Source: DATLXH01 sp035576005 (GTDB lineage Bacteria; Acidobacteriota; Thermoanaerobaculia; Gp7-AA8). Taken from it: a stretch of 64,000 nt of DNA. The notes under the pieces were generated by a model. That model was given only the letters and a program-made list of their open reading frames with translations, had not been told where the DNA came from and searched no databases. The stretch is from NCBI GenBank assembly GCA_035576005.1, contig DATLXH010000157.1, forward strand, positions 18,041-82,040. The letters run 5' to 3'. Shown here in pieces: positions 54,382 to 63,180 of the stretch (positions are counted from its first letter, which is position 1; each line of letters starts with the position of its first letter). The translations under genes were made by a program, and so were the position numbers.

Positions 54382-54559
54382 CCCGCATTTCTCACAGACC
54401 TTTGCCGTGAGACGACGGATAGCGGCCTGTCCGCTTCGTTGCACGGCAATTTCGCTCCTCGACATAATGTCGACTATGCCTTCGTCGCAAAATCGCCGTG
54501 CGCCTCGCATCCAAGCCACTCTCCGCCGTCTCACGACAAAGGTCTGTGAGAAATGCGGG
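54382..54559. mobile_element. Hairpin-forming miniature inverted-repeat element, full copy
   Basis: A 178-bp palindrome-like element. Its 33-bp termini (starting CCCGCATTTCTCACAGACC, ending in the complement GGTCTGTGAGAAATGCGGG) match with one mismatch, and weaker pairing extends to about 50 bp; the centre holds a perfect palindrome CGACATAATGTCG. The whole sequence can fold into one long hairpin. Flanks are TTAG and CTAG, close to TTAA. No intact transposase. Related copies lie at 62914 and 63860. A terminator function between two transferase genes is possible as a side effect. Confidence 0.9.
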
Positions 54560-54575
54560 CTAGAATACGCAGCCC

Positions 54576-55850
54576 ATGCCGCCTGAGAACCCTCCCCTTC
54601 GTGTGATCAACATCATCAGCCGGCTGTCAGTAGGGGGCGCAGTGTTCGCTGCCATGACTGTGGCCTACGAGATGCGGCGGGCTGGCTTGACCTCGACCCT
54701 GGTGACCGGACTCATTGCGGCAAACGAAGAGGACATGAGCCATGTAGTCACGTCGCGAGGTATGGAGCCGCGAATCATTCCCGAGATGGGACGCGAGATT
54801 TCCCTCAAGGACGTAGTCACCGCGTGGAAACTCTACAGACTATTCGTCGAGTTGCGGCCTGACATTGTCGGGACGCATTCTGCGAAAGCCGGGGCGGTGG
54901 GAAGGCTCGGGGCCTTTCTATATCGGTGGGCAACTCCCGGCTCATTGATCGGGCGTCCTCGGCCCTGCAGGATCGTGCACACGTACCATGGACACGTCTT
55001 CCACAGTTACTACGGGCGACTCAAGACTGCCATGTTTCTTTCGATCGAGAGATGGCTTGCACGGGTGACCGATCGAATCGTGGTAGTCAGTGCTCAGCAA
55101 CTCGTGGAGATCCAACAGACTTTCGGTGTAGGAAAGGCGAGCCAGTTCGTTCTAATCCCTTACGGAATTGATACGGAGGCTTTCGCCTCTCCTGACCTCC
55201 GTCGGGAGCGTGCCCGGGCCAGTCTCGGGCTCACCGGGGATGAAACGGTCGTGGGGATCGTAGGCAGGCTGACTGAGGTGAAAAACCTCAGGCTCTTCCT
55301 CGATTCAGCGGCCCTTTACAAGAAAATGCGGCCCGACGAGTCCGTGCACTTTCTGATCGTTGGAGATGGGCATCTGCGGCAGGATCTCGAGACTCACGCC
55401 GTGAAACTCGAGCTCGAGTCCTTGACGTTCGCGGGCTCACGTGACGATCCCCCGGATTTTTATGCCGCTATGGATGTTGTTGCGTTGACCTCTCTCAATG
55501 AGGGATCACCTTTTGCTTTGCTCGAAGGGATGGCAACTGGACTGCCGGTCATTGCGACGGCTGTCGGGGGGGTAGTCGACACTCTCGGCGCACTGGATAC
55601 GAGGTATCAAGCTACAAACGAAGGCTACGTTGTCTGCGAGAGGGGCGTGTCGGTGCCCAGCTCGGATGCCGTGGCTTTCAGCGCCGGACTGTCACGGTTG
55701 ATCGATGACCGGCAGTTGAGAACAGAACTGAGCGTACGCGGTCAGGCCTGGGTTCGAGAAAAGTTCTCGACGGAACGGATGGCGTCTGATGTGTTGAGTC
55801 TTTACAGAGAACTGATGCACGAGCAGGTCAAAACGCAGAGGCCTGCGTGA
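54576..55850 (+). CDS. GT4-family glycosyltransferase
   Basis: A 424-residue transferase: VINIISRLSVGGAVFAAMTV, IVHTYHGHVFHSYYGRLKT (acceptor domain), VGIVGRLTEVKNLRLFLDSA and the EX7E pair in EGSPFALLEGMATGLPVIAT. The HGHVFHSYY motif is shared with a group of EPS/capsule transferases that use UDP- or GDP-sugars. It lies 16 nt after the hairpin element, which may separate it transcriptionally from the genes before. Confidence 0.92.
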   Translation: MPPENPPLRVINIISRLSVGGAVFAAMTVAYEMRRAGLTSTLVTGLIAANEEDMSHVVTSRGMEPRIIPEMGREISLKDVVTAWKLYRLFVELRPDIVGTHSAKAGAVGRLGAFLYRWATPGSLIGRPRPCRIVHTYHGHVFHSYYGRLKTAMFLSIERWLARVTDRIVVVSAQQLVEIQQTFGVGKASQFVLIPYGIDTEAFASPDLRRERARASLGLTGDETVVGIVGRLTEVKNLRLFLDSAALYKKMRPDESVHFLIVGDGHLRQDLETHAVKLELESLTFAGSRDDPPDFYAAMDVVALTSLNEGSPFALLEGMATGLPVIATAVGGVVDTLGALDTRYQATNEGYVVCERGVSVPSSDAVAFSAGLSRLIDDRQLRTELSVRGQAWVREKFSTERMASDVLSLYRELMHEQVKTQRPA

Positions 55851-55878
55851 CTGCAGCAGTGAATTTTTGGAGGAAACA

Positions 55879-56841
55879 TTGAAAGTTTTGATTACGGGTG
55901 GAGCGGGCTTCATCGGGTCTCATTTGTCGGATAGATATCTGGAAAGGGGCGACGAAGTCTTCATCATTGACGACCTGTCAACCGGGAGTATCGAGAATAT
56001 CGAGCATCTCAAGAGTCACCCGAAGTTTCACTACACGATCGATAGTGTTCATAACCAGCCAGTCCTGGCAGAATTGATCGACCGCTGCGATGTAGTTTTC
56101 CATCTCGCTGCCGCCGTAGGCGTCAAGCTCATTGTCGAGAGTCCTGTTCGAACGATCGAGACGAACGTCAGGGGGACTGAGGTGGTGCTGGCGACGGCCA
56201 ACAAGAAAAAGAAAAAGGTTCTCATCACTTCCACCTCGGAAGTGTACGGTCTGAGCGAACAGGTTCCCTTCCGGGAGGACGGGAACCTCGTGATCGGAGC
56301 GAGCACGAAAGGCCGCTGGAGTTACGCCTGCTCGAAAGCGATTGATGAATTTCTAGCGTTGGCCTATTGGCGAGAGAAGAAGTTGCCTACAGTGGTCGTC
56401 CGGTTGTTCAACACCGTAGGACCGCGGCAGACAGGTCAATATGGGATGGTCATCCCCAACTTCGTGAAGCAGGCCATGGCCGGGCGGACCATCACCGTTT
56501 TCGGCGATGGAAAACAGACGCGCTGCTTCGGACATGTCGCGAATGTGGTGGACGCACTGGTGAAATTGATGGATGAGCCCGAGGCAGTCGGGAACGTCTT
56601 CAATATCGGATCGAACGAGGAAGTATCGATCCTCGAGCTCGCCCAGCGCGTCAAAGAATTGACGCATTCCGACTCGGAGATCACCTTCGTGAGCTACTCC
56701 GATGCGTATGAAGAGGGATTCGAGGACATGCCTCGCCGCGTCCCCGACATTTCGAAAGTGAATGCATTGATTGGCTTCAAGCCCACCTACAGCCTGACTC
56801 AAATCCTCGAGAGTGTCATCGCCTTCCACGCTGCCAGGTAG
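55879..56841 (+). CDS. UDP-sugar epimerase/decarboxylase-type extended SDR
   Basis: A 320-residue extended SDR: VLITGGAGFIGSHLSDRYLE, VFHLAAAVGVKLIVESPVRT, STSEVYGLSEQVPF, catalytic Tyr-x3-Lys in WSYACSKAIDEF, RLFNTVGPRQTGQYGMVIPN. It lies between UDP-glucuronate decarboxylase and 4-epimerase relatives, so the product (pentose or C4 epimer) is undecided. The start is TTG 55879 with GGAGG about 6 nt before it. A charged KKKKK run near residue 112 is unusual. Paired with the UDP-sugar dehydrogenase at 60700 it could epimerise a uronic acid, or its precursor. Confidence 0.88.
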   Translation: MKVLITGGAGFIGSHLSDRYLERGDEVFIIDDLSTGSIENIEHLKSHPKFHYTIDSVHNQPVLAELIDRCDVVFHLAAAVGVKLIVESPVRTIETNVRGTEVVLATANKKKKKVLITSTSEVYGLSEQVPFREDGNLVIGASTKGRWSYACSKAIDEFLALAYWREKKLPTVVVRLFNTVGPRQTGQYGMVIPNFVKQAMAGRTITVFGDGKQTRCFGHVANVVDALVKLMDEPEAVGNVFNIGSNEEVSILELAQRVKELTHSDSEITFVSYSDAYEEGFEDMPRRVPDISKVNALIGFKPTYSLTQILESVIAFHAAR

Positions 56842-56918
56842 TGCTACCCAAGGGTACTTATAGGGGAATGTGGAGAGGGTGTTGGTCCTTCATGACAAGT
56901 TCTCGTGGAACACGCGGT

Positions 56919-57419
56919 TTACCCGTGTGACTTTGCGGTCGCCACCTTGACTGCACTCTCGACCTGGTCGCGCAGCTCGGTCGGGATCGAATCCAGATAC
57001 GACCTGCTGAAACTCGCAGCCAGCGTCAGGTTTCGCAGCGCAGCGTCGCGGTTGCCGCGTTCCAATTCAGTAAGCCCGATCTGGAAGTAAATCTCCGGTC
57101 GGCGATCCCGCCCGAGAGCGAGCTCGTAACCTTCTATGGCCTCATCAAACCGGCCGAGAATCCTCCGGTTTACCGCAACGATCATGTAGTGATCGCCTTG
57201 CAGAAGCGACGCACCGCTGCAAACCGAAAGTCGTTCCAGGTTTGAGCGGGCGAGCAGCTTTCCCGAGGGTGTGTCCGCGATCTCCAGAGCATGAAGCGTC
57301 TCACTGCGGACTTCCTTCGCCAGAACGCTGCAGCGATAAGGGCGACTACAAAGCTGATTCCCCAATGCCGCCAAACCGACACCGACGAGGGCGGCGATCA
57401 CCAGTCTAATCAGTGACAT
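56919..57419 (-). CDS. Small TPR protein coupled to the second ligase
   Basis: A 166-residue protein with an N-terminal hydrophobic helix (LIRLVIAALVGVGLAALG) and TPR-like helices (ILGRFDEAIEGYELALGRD-RRPEIYFQIGLTELERGN). It is a paralogue of the N-terminal half of the protein at 23602-24789 (RRPEIYLNLALAQEEAGRRD there) but has no FG-GAP part. It overlaps the end of the ligase gene by 14 nt, the same ligase-then-TPR order as in module A. Probably periplasmic and membrane-anchored; function inferred from this repeated pairing only. Confidence 0.78.
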   Translation of the reverse strand: MSLIRLVIAALVGVGLAALGNQLCSRPYRCSVLAKEVRSETLHALEIADTPSGKLLARSNLERLSVCSGASLLQGDHYMIVAVNRRILGRFDEAIEGYELALGRDRRPEIYFQIGLTELERGNRDAALRNLTLAASFSRSYLDSIPTELRDQVESAVKVATAKSHG

Positions 57420-58767
57420 CAGCCCATCCGACGATGAGAGCCGTGATAAAAATATAGCTGTTCGTGGCCGCGGCTAACTGCAGAGGAAACTGACCTAAGC
57501 ACAACACGCCGAAAGACAGCGCGAAGGGAAAAGCCAATAATCTCGCGAGGCGTCGTTGATTCACCACCACGTCCCTGCTGGCAGCGGAGGGCAAGTCGGT
57601 CTGCCGGCTCGTTCCACGAGAATATGAGCCGACGACAACGAGTGACGTAAGCATCAGCGCGTATCCGGGAAGTCCGCTCTCCGCCAGCGTCTGCACATGA
57701 TCGTTGTGAGCCTCGGCGAAATTCTCGGCAAATCCGTACGTGTCTGTGTCGACCATAGCGGCGGGGTAGCCGCGTGCGATCTCGAGCTTGTAGGGAAAGT
57801 ATTGCCAATGGAAGTTCCCCGGCCCGACGCCAAAGACCGGATGATCTTTGAACATCTCCCATGCGGCAATTGAGGGATTGAGCCGACCGGAGACCATGTC
57901 GTTGTATCGTCCCGCGCGCGCGATATCTCGAACCGCACTGACACGTGCTTTGAGTGGAGCGTAGGTAGCAACGAGCAGAATCAGCATGAATGTCGCCGCC
58001 AGGCCCCAGCCGAACGCGCGGCGCGGGGACACCATCACAGCGAGCGCAACGAGGCCGACCGTAACAGCACCCAGCGTCGTGAGTGTCTGACAAGCGACGA
58101 TTGCGGCAAGGAGAACCAGGGCAACCACCGCGTAAAGAACGCGACGCCAGCCGGCTACCACAAGCGCCAGAGCTACCGCGAGCAAAGCAGGACCGAGCAG
58201 GGTGCTGCTCACGTCGCTCGGATTCCCGAGAAAACCGGTGATGGCCAGCTTTCCCGAATTCGCCTGATCGAGAACGAAAGGATTCCAGAGACCGGAGAGT
58301 TGAAGCACCGAGGTTATTGCGTTGATCGAGGCGGCGGCCAGTACCACATCGACGGCGCGCAGATACTGTAGGGGCAGAATGCGGCGGGCGACGGTAAACA
58401 ACGTGATCGAGCAAAGAACGGTGATGAGTGATTCGCGACTGATTGCGACGTTCGTCGACGTCAACGTTGTGATGATGGCCCATCCGGCAATCGCAGCGGT
58501 CAGCCAGAAGACGATGTCCCGTCTCGCCCTGTGCCGGCTCCGAAAGTAAATCAGGTCGAAGGCCACGACGAGCAGCAAAGCCATGGTTTGCGCACGGTAG
58601 GCGATCTGCTTGGGGAGTCGAAAAGAGTCGATCGCCGAAGTGGAAACCGCCAGGGCGACGATCAGTTGGCCGGCCGCAAGAACGTACCAGAACGCGTGTT
58701 CAGTCGGTAGGGAGGCGCGAGCCGGCTCGAGCGGGGCCGCAGCTTCTGTTAGCTGATGTTCTGACAT
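57406..58767 (-). CDS. waaL: O-antigen ligase family membrane protein (WaaL-like), module B
   Basis: A 453-residue protein with about 11-12 helices and a periplasmic loop containing VFGVGPGNFHWQYFPYKLEI and EAHNDHVQTLAESGLPGY, the HNDH signature of the Wzy_C ligase family. It is a clear paralogue of the ligase at 24786 (VGIGPGVFRFEYFP, VHNDHLQILAEMGLVGY) but has diverged throughout, so the duplication is old or the two came separately. It may attach polymer B to its acceptor. It lies 59 nt downstream of the priming transferase gene, in the same direction. Confidence 0.88.
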   Translation of the reverse strand: MSEHQLTEAAAPLEPARASLPTEHAFWYVLAAGQLIVALAVSTSAIDSFRLPKQIAYRAQTMALLLVVAFDLIYFRSRHRARRDIVFWLTAAIAGWAIITTLTSTNVAISRESLITVLCSITLFTVARRILPLQYLRAVDVVLAAASINAITSVLQLSGLWNPFVLDQANSGKLAITGFLGNPSDVSSTLLGPALLAVALALVVAGWRRVLYAVVALVLLAAIVACQTLTTLGAVTVGLVALAVMVSPRRAFGWGLAATFMLILLVATYAPLKARVSAVRDIARAGRYNDMVSGRLNPSIAAWEMFKDHPVFGVGPGNFHWQYFPYKLEIARGYPAAMVDTDTYGFAENFAEAHNDHVQTLAESGLPGYALMLTSLVVVGSYSRGTSRQTDLPSAASRDVVVNQRRLARLLAFPFALSFGVLCLGQFPLQLAAATNSYIFITALIVGWADVTD

Positions 58768-58826
58768 GGTTCTTCGCGGACGAAAAACATTGGTGGAGTC
58801 TCACCAGTTCCAGAACGCCGGTGCGA

Positions 58827-60365
58827 TCACCGCGCGCCGCGAGCCATCGCTAACACGGTTTTGAGGCAGATTGCGATGTCAAAGGCAGGGCCGTAGTGTC
58901 GGACGTAGTAGAGGTCGTAGCAGAGTTTCCGTCGGGCATCTTCAACCGTCGACCCGTACGGGTATCGGATCTGGGCCCACCCGGTCAGTCCCGGAGGGAC
59001 AAGATGGCGAAGGTGGTAATACGGGATGGAGCGCTCGAGCTCTGAAACGAACTCCGGCCGTTCGGGTCGCGGACCGACCAGAGACATGTTCCCGTTCAAC
59101 ACATTCCACAGCTGAGGAAGCTCATCGAGGCGTGAGCGACGGAGAAATCGCCCGACTCCCGTTGCGCGGTCGTCTCTCAGAGAGGCCCAGACCGGACCGG
59201 CCGGCTCGGAGTTCTCCTTCATCGTGCGGAACTTGTAGATGTTGAATACGGACCCGAAACGACCAACCCTGCTCTGACGATAGAGCACGGATCCTCGGCT
59301 CGTTCCTCGGATGACGATGGCCACGGCGACCAGGATCGGAAGGCTTACCAGCAATCCTATCAGAGCCAGCGAGATGTCGAGCGCTCGTTTGCCGATCTCG
59401 GTGGTCTTTCTTCCGACTCCCCAGCCGGCCCCCAGAAGACCGCGGCAATCCATCGTGTCCACCGGAACTTCGTGAAGCAGCTCTTCGTGAAATGCAGAGG
59501 AACTCCTGAGGGAGACGCCTTTGCTGATGATTGCCGCTGAATCGTGAAGGAGCTCCAGGAGAAGCTCGGCATCATCCTCAACCACGATCTCGTCGACGTC
59601 ATACATCGAGCAGAAGTTGAGAACCTCGGCTGCCTTGCGGCCATAGTCGCATTTGGACAGATCGAGGCAGAAAGGAGTGTCATACAGCGCGCCGTAGTGG
59701 TGCGCCATTTCATCCCGGAGGTAGTCGAACTTCGCTGGTGCACCGACAAAAACGACTCGGATCTTTCGTCTCCCGGCGAAGTCCCGGGCGATGAGGCGCA
59801 TGGACATCGTGCCGAAGACCGCGAAGATATACATGAAGAGCAGGATGTATCGCCCGATCGGTATCAGGTCGAACCAGGAGAAATAAAGCGTCGTCATGAT
59901 GATGGCGGCGATATTTGCTCCGAGGCAAAGCTTTACAATCCGCAAGCGGAAGTTGAAATTCTGCCGGCTGTACAACCCCATGGCGTAGCTGGAGAGGAAG
60001 ACCGCGACCGCGAAGACTACCTGGATCTTGCTGACTCGATAGTTCCAGGGCAATCCCGCGGCTGCGTCGAGGCCAAAGCTGGGCGAGAGTTGATGGCTGA
60101 AATGGACGGCCGCGACAGCCGTCACCATGTCGAGAAAGCCCCAGAGGCCGACGGGCAGGGCGATTACGCTGTGAGCAAAATGGCCGATGAACGCGAAGTT
60201 GATCGGGCCGGTCGAGCGTGACGGTTCGTCGGGAGAGGCGGGTCGGCGAGGGACCCATCCCGTCTCCGGAGTCATGGCACCGGAGCGTTCAATTACAAAC
60301 GACGGAGCTATGCTCTTGAGGTGGGATCCTGGGTTTTCGTTTTGCATCGCGATGGGACATTGCAA
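58827..60365 (-). CDS. Undecaprenyl-phosphate hexose-1-phosphate transferase (WbaP-type)
   Basis: A ~512-residue polyprenyl glycosylphosphotransferase that starts repeat-unit assembly. About four or five helices (residues ~55-190), a Rossmann-like middle (VVFVGAPAKFDYL) and the C-terminal catalytic domain: KRALDISLALIGLLVSLPIL, LYRQSRVGRFGSVFNIYKFR-TMK, SRLDELPQLWNVLNGNMSLV (Asp-Glu pair) and GPRPERPEF. Start is uncertain between 60365 and an internal ATG near 60275. Unlike the HexNAc-loading WecA/WbpL type in module A, this type usually loads Glc-1-P or Gal-1-P, so the two modules begin their polymers differently. Confidence 0.93.
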   Translation of the reverse strand: MQCPIAMQNENPGSHLKSIAPSFVIERSGAMTPETGWVPRRPASPDEPSRSTGPINFAFIGHFAHSVIALPVGLWGFLDMVTAVAAVHFSHQLSPSFGLDAAAGLPWNYRVSKIQVVFAVAVFLSSYAMGLYSRQNFNFRLRIVKLCLGANIAAIIMTTLYFSWFDLIPIGRYILLFMYIFAVFGTMSMRLIARDFAGRRKIRVVFVGAPAKFDYLRDEMAHHYGALYDTPFCLDLSKCDYGRKAAEVLNFCSMYDVDEIVVEDDAELLLELLHDSAAIISKGVSLRSSSAFHEELLHEVPVDTMDCRGLLGAGWGVGRKTTEIGKRALDISLALIGLLVSLPILVAVAIVIRGTSRGSVLYRQSRVGRFGSVFNIYKFRTMKENSEPAGPVWASLRDDRATGVGRFLRRSRLDELPQLWNVLNGNMSLVGPRPERPEFVSELERSIPYYHLRHLVPPGLTGWAQIRYPYGSTVEDARRKLCYDLYYVRHYGPAFDIAICLKTVLAMARGAR

Positions 60366-60690
60366 CCGTTTGATAGTTTTAGATGGCGAACGTGATCGAC
60401 CACTCTACCATTCCGAGGGCTGTGGGGGTTGTAGGAACAGTCCGCAAGTCCGCAGCGTGGAACGGGAGGAAACGTCGGAATCGATGGCGTTGAAATGCTG
60501 ATGCCGACGGGTGTCAGCTTCCTGGCGCTGAATCCAGCTGCGAGTCATTCGGGCAGAGGGATTCAATGGATCTGCCTTCACGTCTGCCGCTCACGGGGGC
60601 GATGGTGTGCGAAATGCGGCCTAGGCCTCGAGGAGTCGTTGAGGTCGTGACCGCTTTGCCCTGCATGTATCATTTCCGATCTTTTAACTG
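60366..60690. other. Divergent intergenic region
   Basis: About 330 nt between the minus-strand priming transferase and the plus-strand dehydrogenase. I see no convincing gene; a plus-strand frame that ends at 60501 starts inside the transferase gene. It should hold promoters in both directions. Confidence 0.5.
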
Positions 60691-60699
60691 GTGGGTGCT

Positions 60700-61986
60700 A
60701 TGGGGAACGAGAGGTCGATTGCAGTAGTTGGGTTGGGCTATGTAGGGCTGCCGGTGGCTGTCGCATTCGGCCGAAGACAGCGTCTCGTCGGATTCGACAT
60801 CAACAAAGTCCGCGTGGAGGAGCTTCGTCGGGGAGAAGACCGAACGGGCGAGATCTCTCCATCGGAGTTGGCCGAGGCCAACATCGAATACACAAGTGAC
60901 GCCGCGGGACTTCGGGAATCCGACTTCATCATCGTTGCAGTCCCTACCCCTGTCGACGGAGCGAACCGGCCTGACCTGAGTATTCTCGTGAGTGCATCCA
61001 GGTCGGTGGGGACCAACCTCTCGAAAGGGTCGATCGTGGTATTCGAGTCGACCGTCTATCCCGGCACAACCGAGGAAATCTGCATCCCTGCTCTCGAGCA
61101 AGCGTCAGGAATGAAGGCTGGGGAGGATTTCCATGTCGGCTACTCACCGGAGCGCATCAACCCCGGCGACACAGAGCACACGTTCACCAAGATCATGAAA
61201 GTCGTGTCGGGGCAGACGCCGGAAGTCACGAGAGTGATTGCCGGCGTCTATGGGAGTGTAGTGACTGCCGGAATTCATAGCGCTCCGAGCATAAAGGTGG
61301 CCGAGGCCGCGAAGGTCATCGAGAACACTCAGCGCGATCTGAATATCGCCTTGATGAATGAGCTGTCACTGATCTTCCATCGACTGAACATCGACACGAA
61401 TGATGTGCTTACGGCAGCAAAGACAAAATGGAACTTCCTGCCATTCTCGCCGGGGCTGGTCGGGGGACATTGCATCGGAGTCGATCCGTACTACCTCACG
61501 CATAAAGCGGAGCAGCTCGGCTACCATCCTCAGGTCATACTGGCCGGTCGAAGAATCAACGACGGGATGGGTGAGGTCGTCGCTGACCAGGTCATCCTCG
61601 GACTGATCCGGCAGGGCCTGACCATCCGAGGCAGCCGGATCACGGTGCTTGGGCTCACGTTCAAGGAGGACGTCCCCGATCTGCGGAATAGCGGGGTCCT
61701 TCGGATTGTGAAGAAACTGCGGGAGTACAGGGTGGAAGTGCAACTTCACGATCCTCTTGCTAGCGAAGAAGAGGTACTGGATGAGTTTGGTATTGCCGTC
61801 ACTCCGTTCGACGCACTCGAGCCCGGTGAAGGCGTTGTTCTCGCAGTTCCGCACCGATCGTATGCGAAGGAAGGGTGGGGCCTGCCCAGGCGCCTTCTGA
61901 AAACGGGTAAGGGCGTGGTCGCGGATGTGAAGGGCGTGTTGCCTCGCGGGGAAATCCCGGCCGGCATCGATCTCTGGAGGCTTTAG
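60700..61986 (+). CDS. UDP-HexNAc/UDP-sugar 6-dehydrogenase (TviB/WbpO-like)
   Basis: A 428-residue nucleotide-sugar dehydrogenase that oxidises C6 to a carboxylate. N-terminal NAD domain (IAVVGLGYVGLPVAVAFGRR), VAVPTPVD, FESTVYPGTTEEICIP, catalytic Cys258 in GLVGGHCIGVDPYYLTH, and C-terminal UDP-binding domain with GLTFKEDVPDLRNSGVLRIV. The GGHCIGVDPYY motif is the one of UDP-GlcNAc/GalNAc dehydrogenases (TviB, WbpO, WbpA) rather than UDP-Glc dehydrogenase. ATG 60700 is preferred to GTG 60691. With AsnB it could give an amidated uronic acid. Confidence 0.93.
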   Translation: MGNERSIAVVGLGYVGLPVAVAFGRRQRLVGFDINKVRVEELRRGEDRTGEISPSELAEANIEYTSDAAGLRESDFIIVAVPTPVDGANRPDLSILVSASRSVGTNLSKGSIVVFESTVYPGTTEEICIPALEQASGMKAGEDFHVGYSPERINPGDTEHTFTKIMKVVSGQTPEVTRVIAGVYGSVVTAGIHSAPSIKVAEAAKVIENTQRDLNIALMNELSLIFHRLNIDTNDVLTAAKTKWNFLPFSPGLVGGHCIGVDPYYLTHKAEQLGYHPQVILAGRRINDGMGEVVADQVILGLIRQGLTIRGSRITVLGLTFKEDVPDLRNSGVLRIVKKLREYRVEVQLHDPLASEEEVLDEFGIAVTPFDALEPGEGVVLAVPHRSYAKEGWGLPRRLLKTGKGVVADVKGVLPRGEIPAGIDLWRL

Positions 61987-62160
61987 CGGTTTTTCGCTTT
62001 CTTCGCCGGTAGCGGAGACAGCGACAGAGCCCGACGTACGGCTCCTACACCAAACAGAGCCGAAAATCCTTAATCAACTGCGGCGAACGATCCTCGCGGG
62101 GCCCCGGGGGAGAGGGCAGGCCGCTTCGCGGCTGGCGCGCTGGCGTTTAAACTCTCCAGT

Positions 62161-62913
62161 GTGACGCCCTTCGCCGAGACCTCGCGTCGCGAAATTCAGG
62201 CGATGACCCGCAGCGAGCTCGCTGCATTCTTTTCGAGGTCGCCAGCGCTGAGCGAGACCGAGGCGCTCGCCGTCCTCGACAATCCGAACTGCACGGCGGC
62301 GATCTGCCAGGGTATTGCCCTCACTTCGCGCCTCACTTCGTATTACTCGATCCGTGCAAAGCTCGTGTCTCACAAGGCCACGCCACATACGTTCGCCCTG
62401 AAGTTTGTTCATTACCTTTACTGGGTCGACCTTCTCAGGTTCTCGACGGATGTCCGAGTTCCCGGCCCGGTCCGTCGATCAATCGAGAATCAATTGCTCG
62501 CAAAGCTGCAGGAATTGGCGCTTGGGGAACGGATCACGGCCGCAAAAGCCTGCAGTCGGGAGGTTGTGAAGTCGCTGTTGTTCGATGCGAACCCGCTCGT
62601 ATTCGCAAGCCTCCTCATTAATCCGCGTCTAAAGGAAGAAGATATTCTGTTCCTGATCTCGAGCGGACGTGCACATCCGCATCAGCTGACGGCGATTGGT
62701 TTCGATCGGAAGTGGTCGTGGCGGTATGCAATTCGCCGCGCGCTCGTGCTCAGTGCATTGACTCCTCGTTCGGTCGCAGCTTCGCAGCTTCGATTCCTGT
62801 CACGAAGAGATCTGGAGGCGATCGCTGGCCGTGGCGAGACGTCCATCTACATTCGACGCTGCATAGGACGGTTGCTGGAAGCAGGTTTATCTTCCGGGCC
62901 AGGGGACCGTTAA
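62161..62913 (+). CDS. Hypothetical protein with helical-repeat character
   Basis: A 250-residue protein that I cannot assign. It is almost wholly helical with a repeating pattern resembling HEAT-type repeats (NPLVFASLLINPRLKEEDIL, LTSRLTSYYSIRAKLVSHKA, then FVHYLYWVDLLRFSTDVRV). No signal peptide or membrane helix. GTG 62161 is the likely start. The TAA stop (62911-62913) is part of the TTAA that flanks a miniature element, so its end may have been set by the insertion. It begins the non-polysaccharide part of the window. Confidence 0.7.
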   Translation: MTPFAETSRREIQAMTRSELAAFFSRSPALSETEALAVLDNPNCTAAICQGIALTSRLTSYYSIRAKLVSHKATPHTFALKFVHYLYWVDLLRFSTDVRVPGPVRRSIENQLLAKLQELALGERITAAKACSREVVKSLLFDANPLVFASLLINPRLKEEDILFLISSGRAHPHQLTAIGFDRKWSWRYAIRRALVLSALTPRSVAASQLRFLSRRDLEAIAGRGETSIYIRRCIGRLLEAGLSSGPGDR

Positions 62914-62980
62914 CCCGCATTTCTCACAGACCTTCGCCGCGAGACGACGGATAGCGGCGAAGGTCTGTGAGAAATGCGGG
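62914..62980. mobile_element. Miniature inverted-repeat element, short deleted copy
   Basis: A 67-bp hairpin with the same termini as the 54382 element (CCCGCATTTCTCACAGACC and its complement) but almost no centre: only GACGACGGATAGC separates the arms. It is flanked on both sides by TTAA (62910-62913 and 62981-62984), a perfect 4-bp target duplication. The TTAA preference recalls IS1380-type elements; this is inference. Confidence 0.9.
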
Positions 62981-63180
62981 TTAACTTCCTGCGCCAAATG
63001 AGGAAGGTTGATGCGACGGAAAGCTCCAGCTTGCCCGCTGGAGACGGCATGGTTTCTTACTCCAGCCCAGCACTTTGCCGAGGGCCCGTCGGATGTCGTG
63101 GTTTCATCAGTGGAGCTGGATTTCTTCCATTGTGCCGAATGTCCCGGCCCACCGGCCCCCAGTTCGCGCTAAGATGACGT

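Noticed and set aside
53905..54534. 209-codon minus-strand open frame that spans the hairpin element
   Set aside because: Runs antisense through a GT4 gene and the element; the part shared with the frame at 63797-63997 only reflects the repeat sequence, not a conserved protein.
59544..60221. 225-codon plus-strand open frame
   Set aside because: Antisense to the priming transferase; highly charged composition without family likeness.
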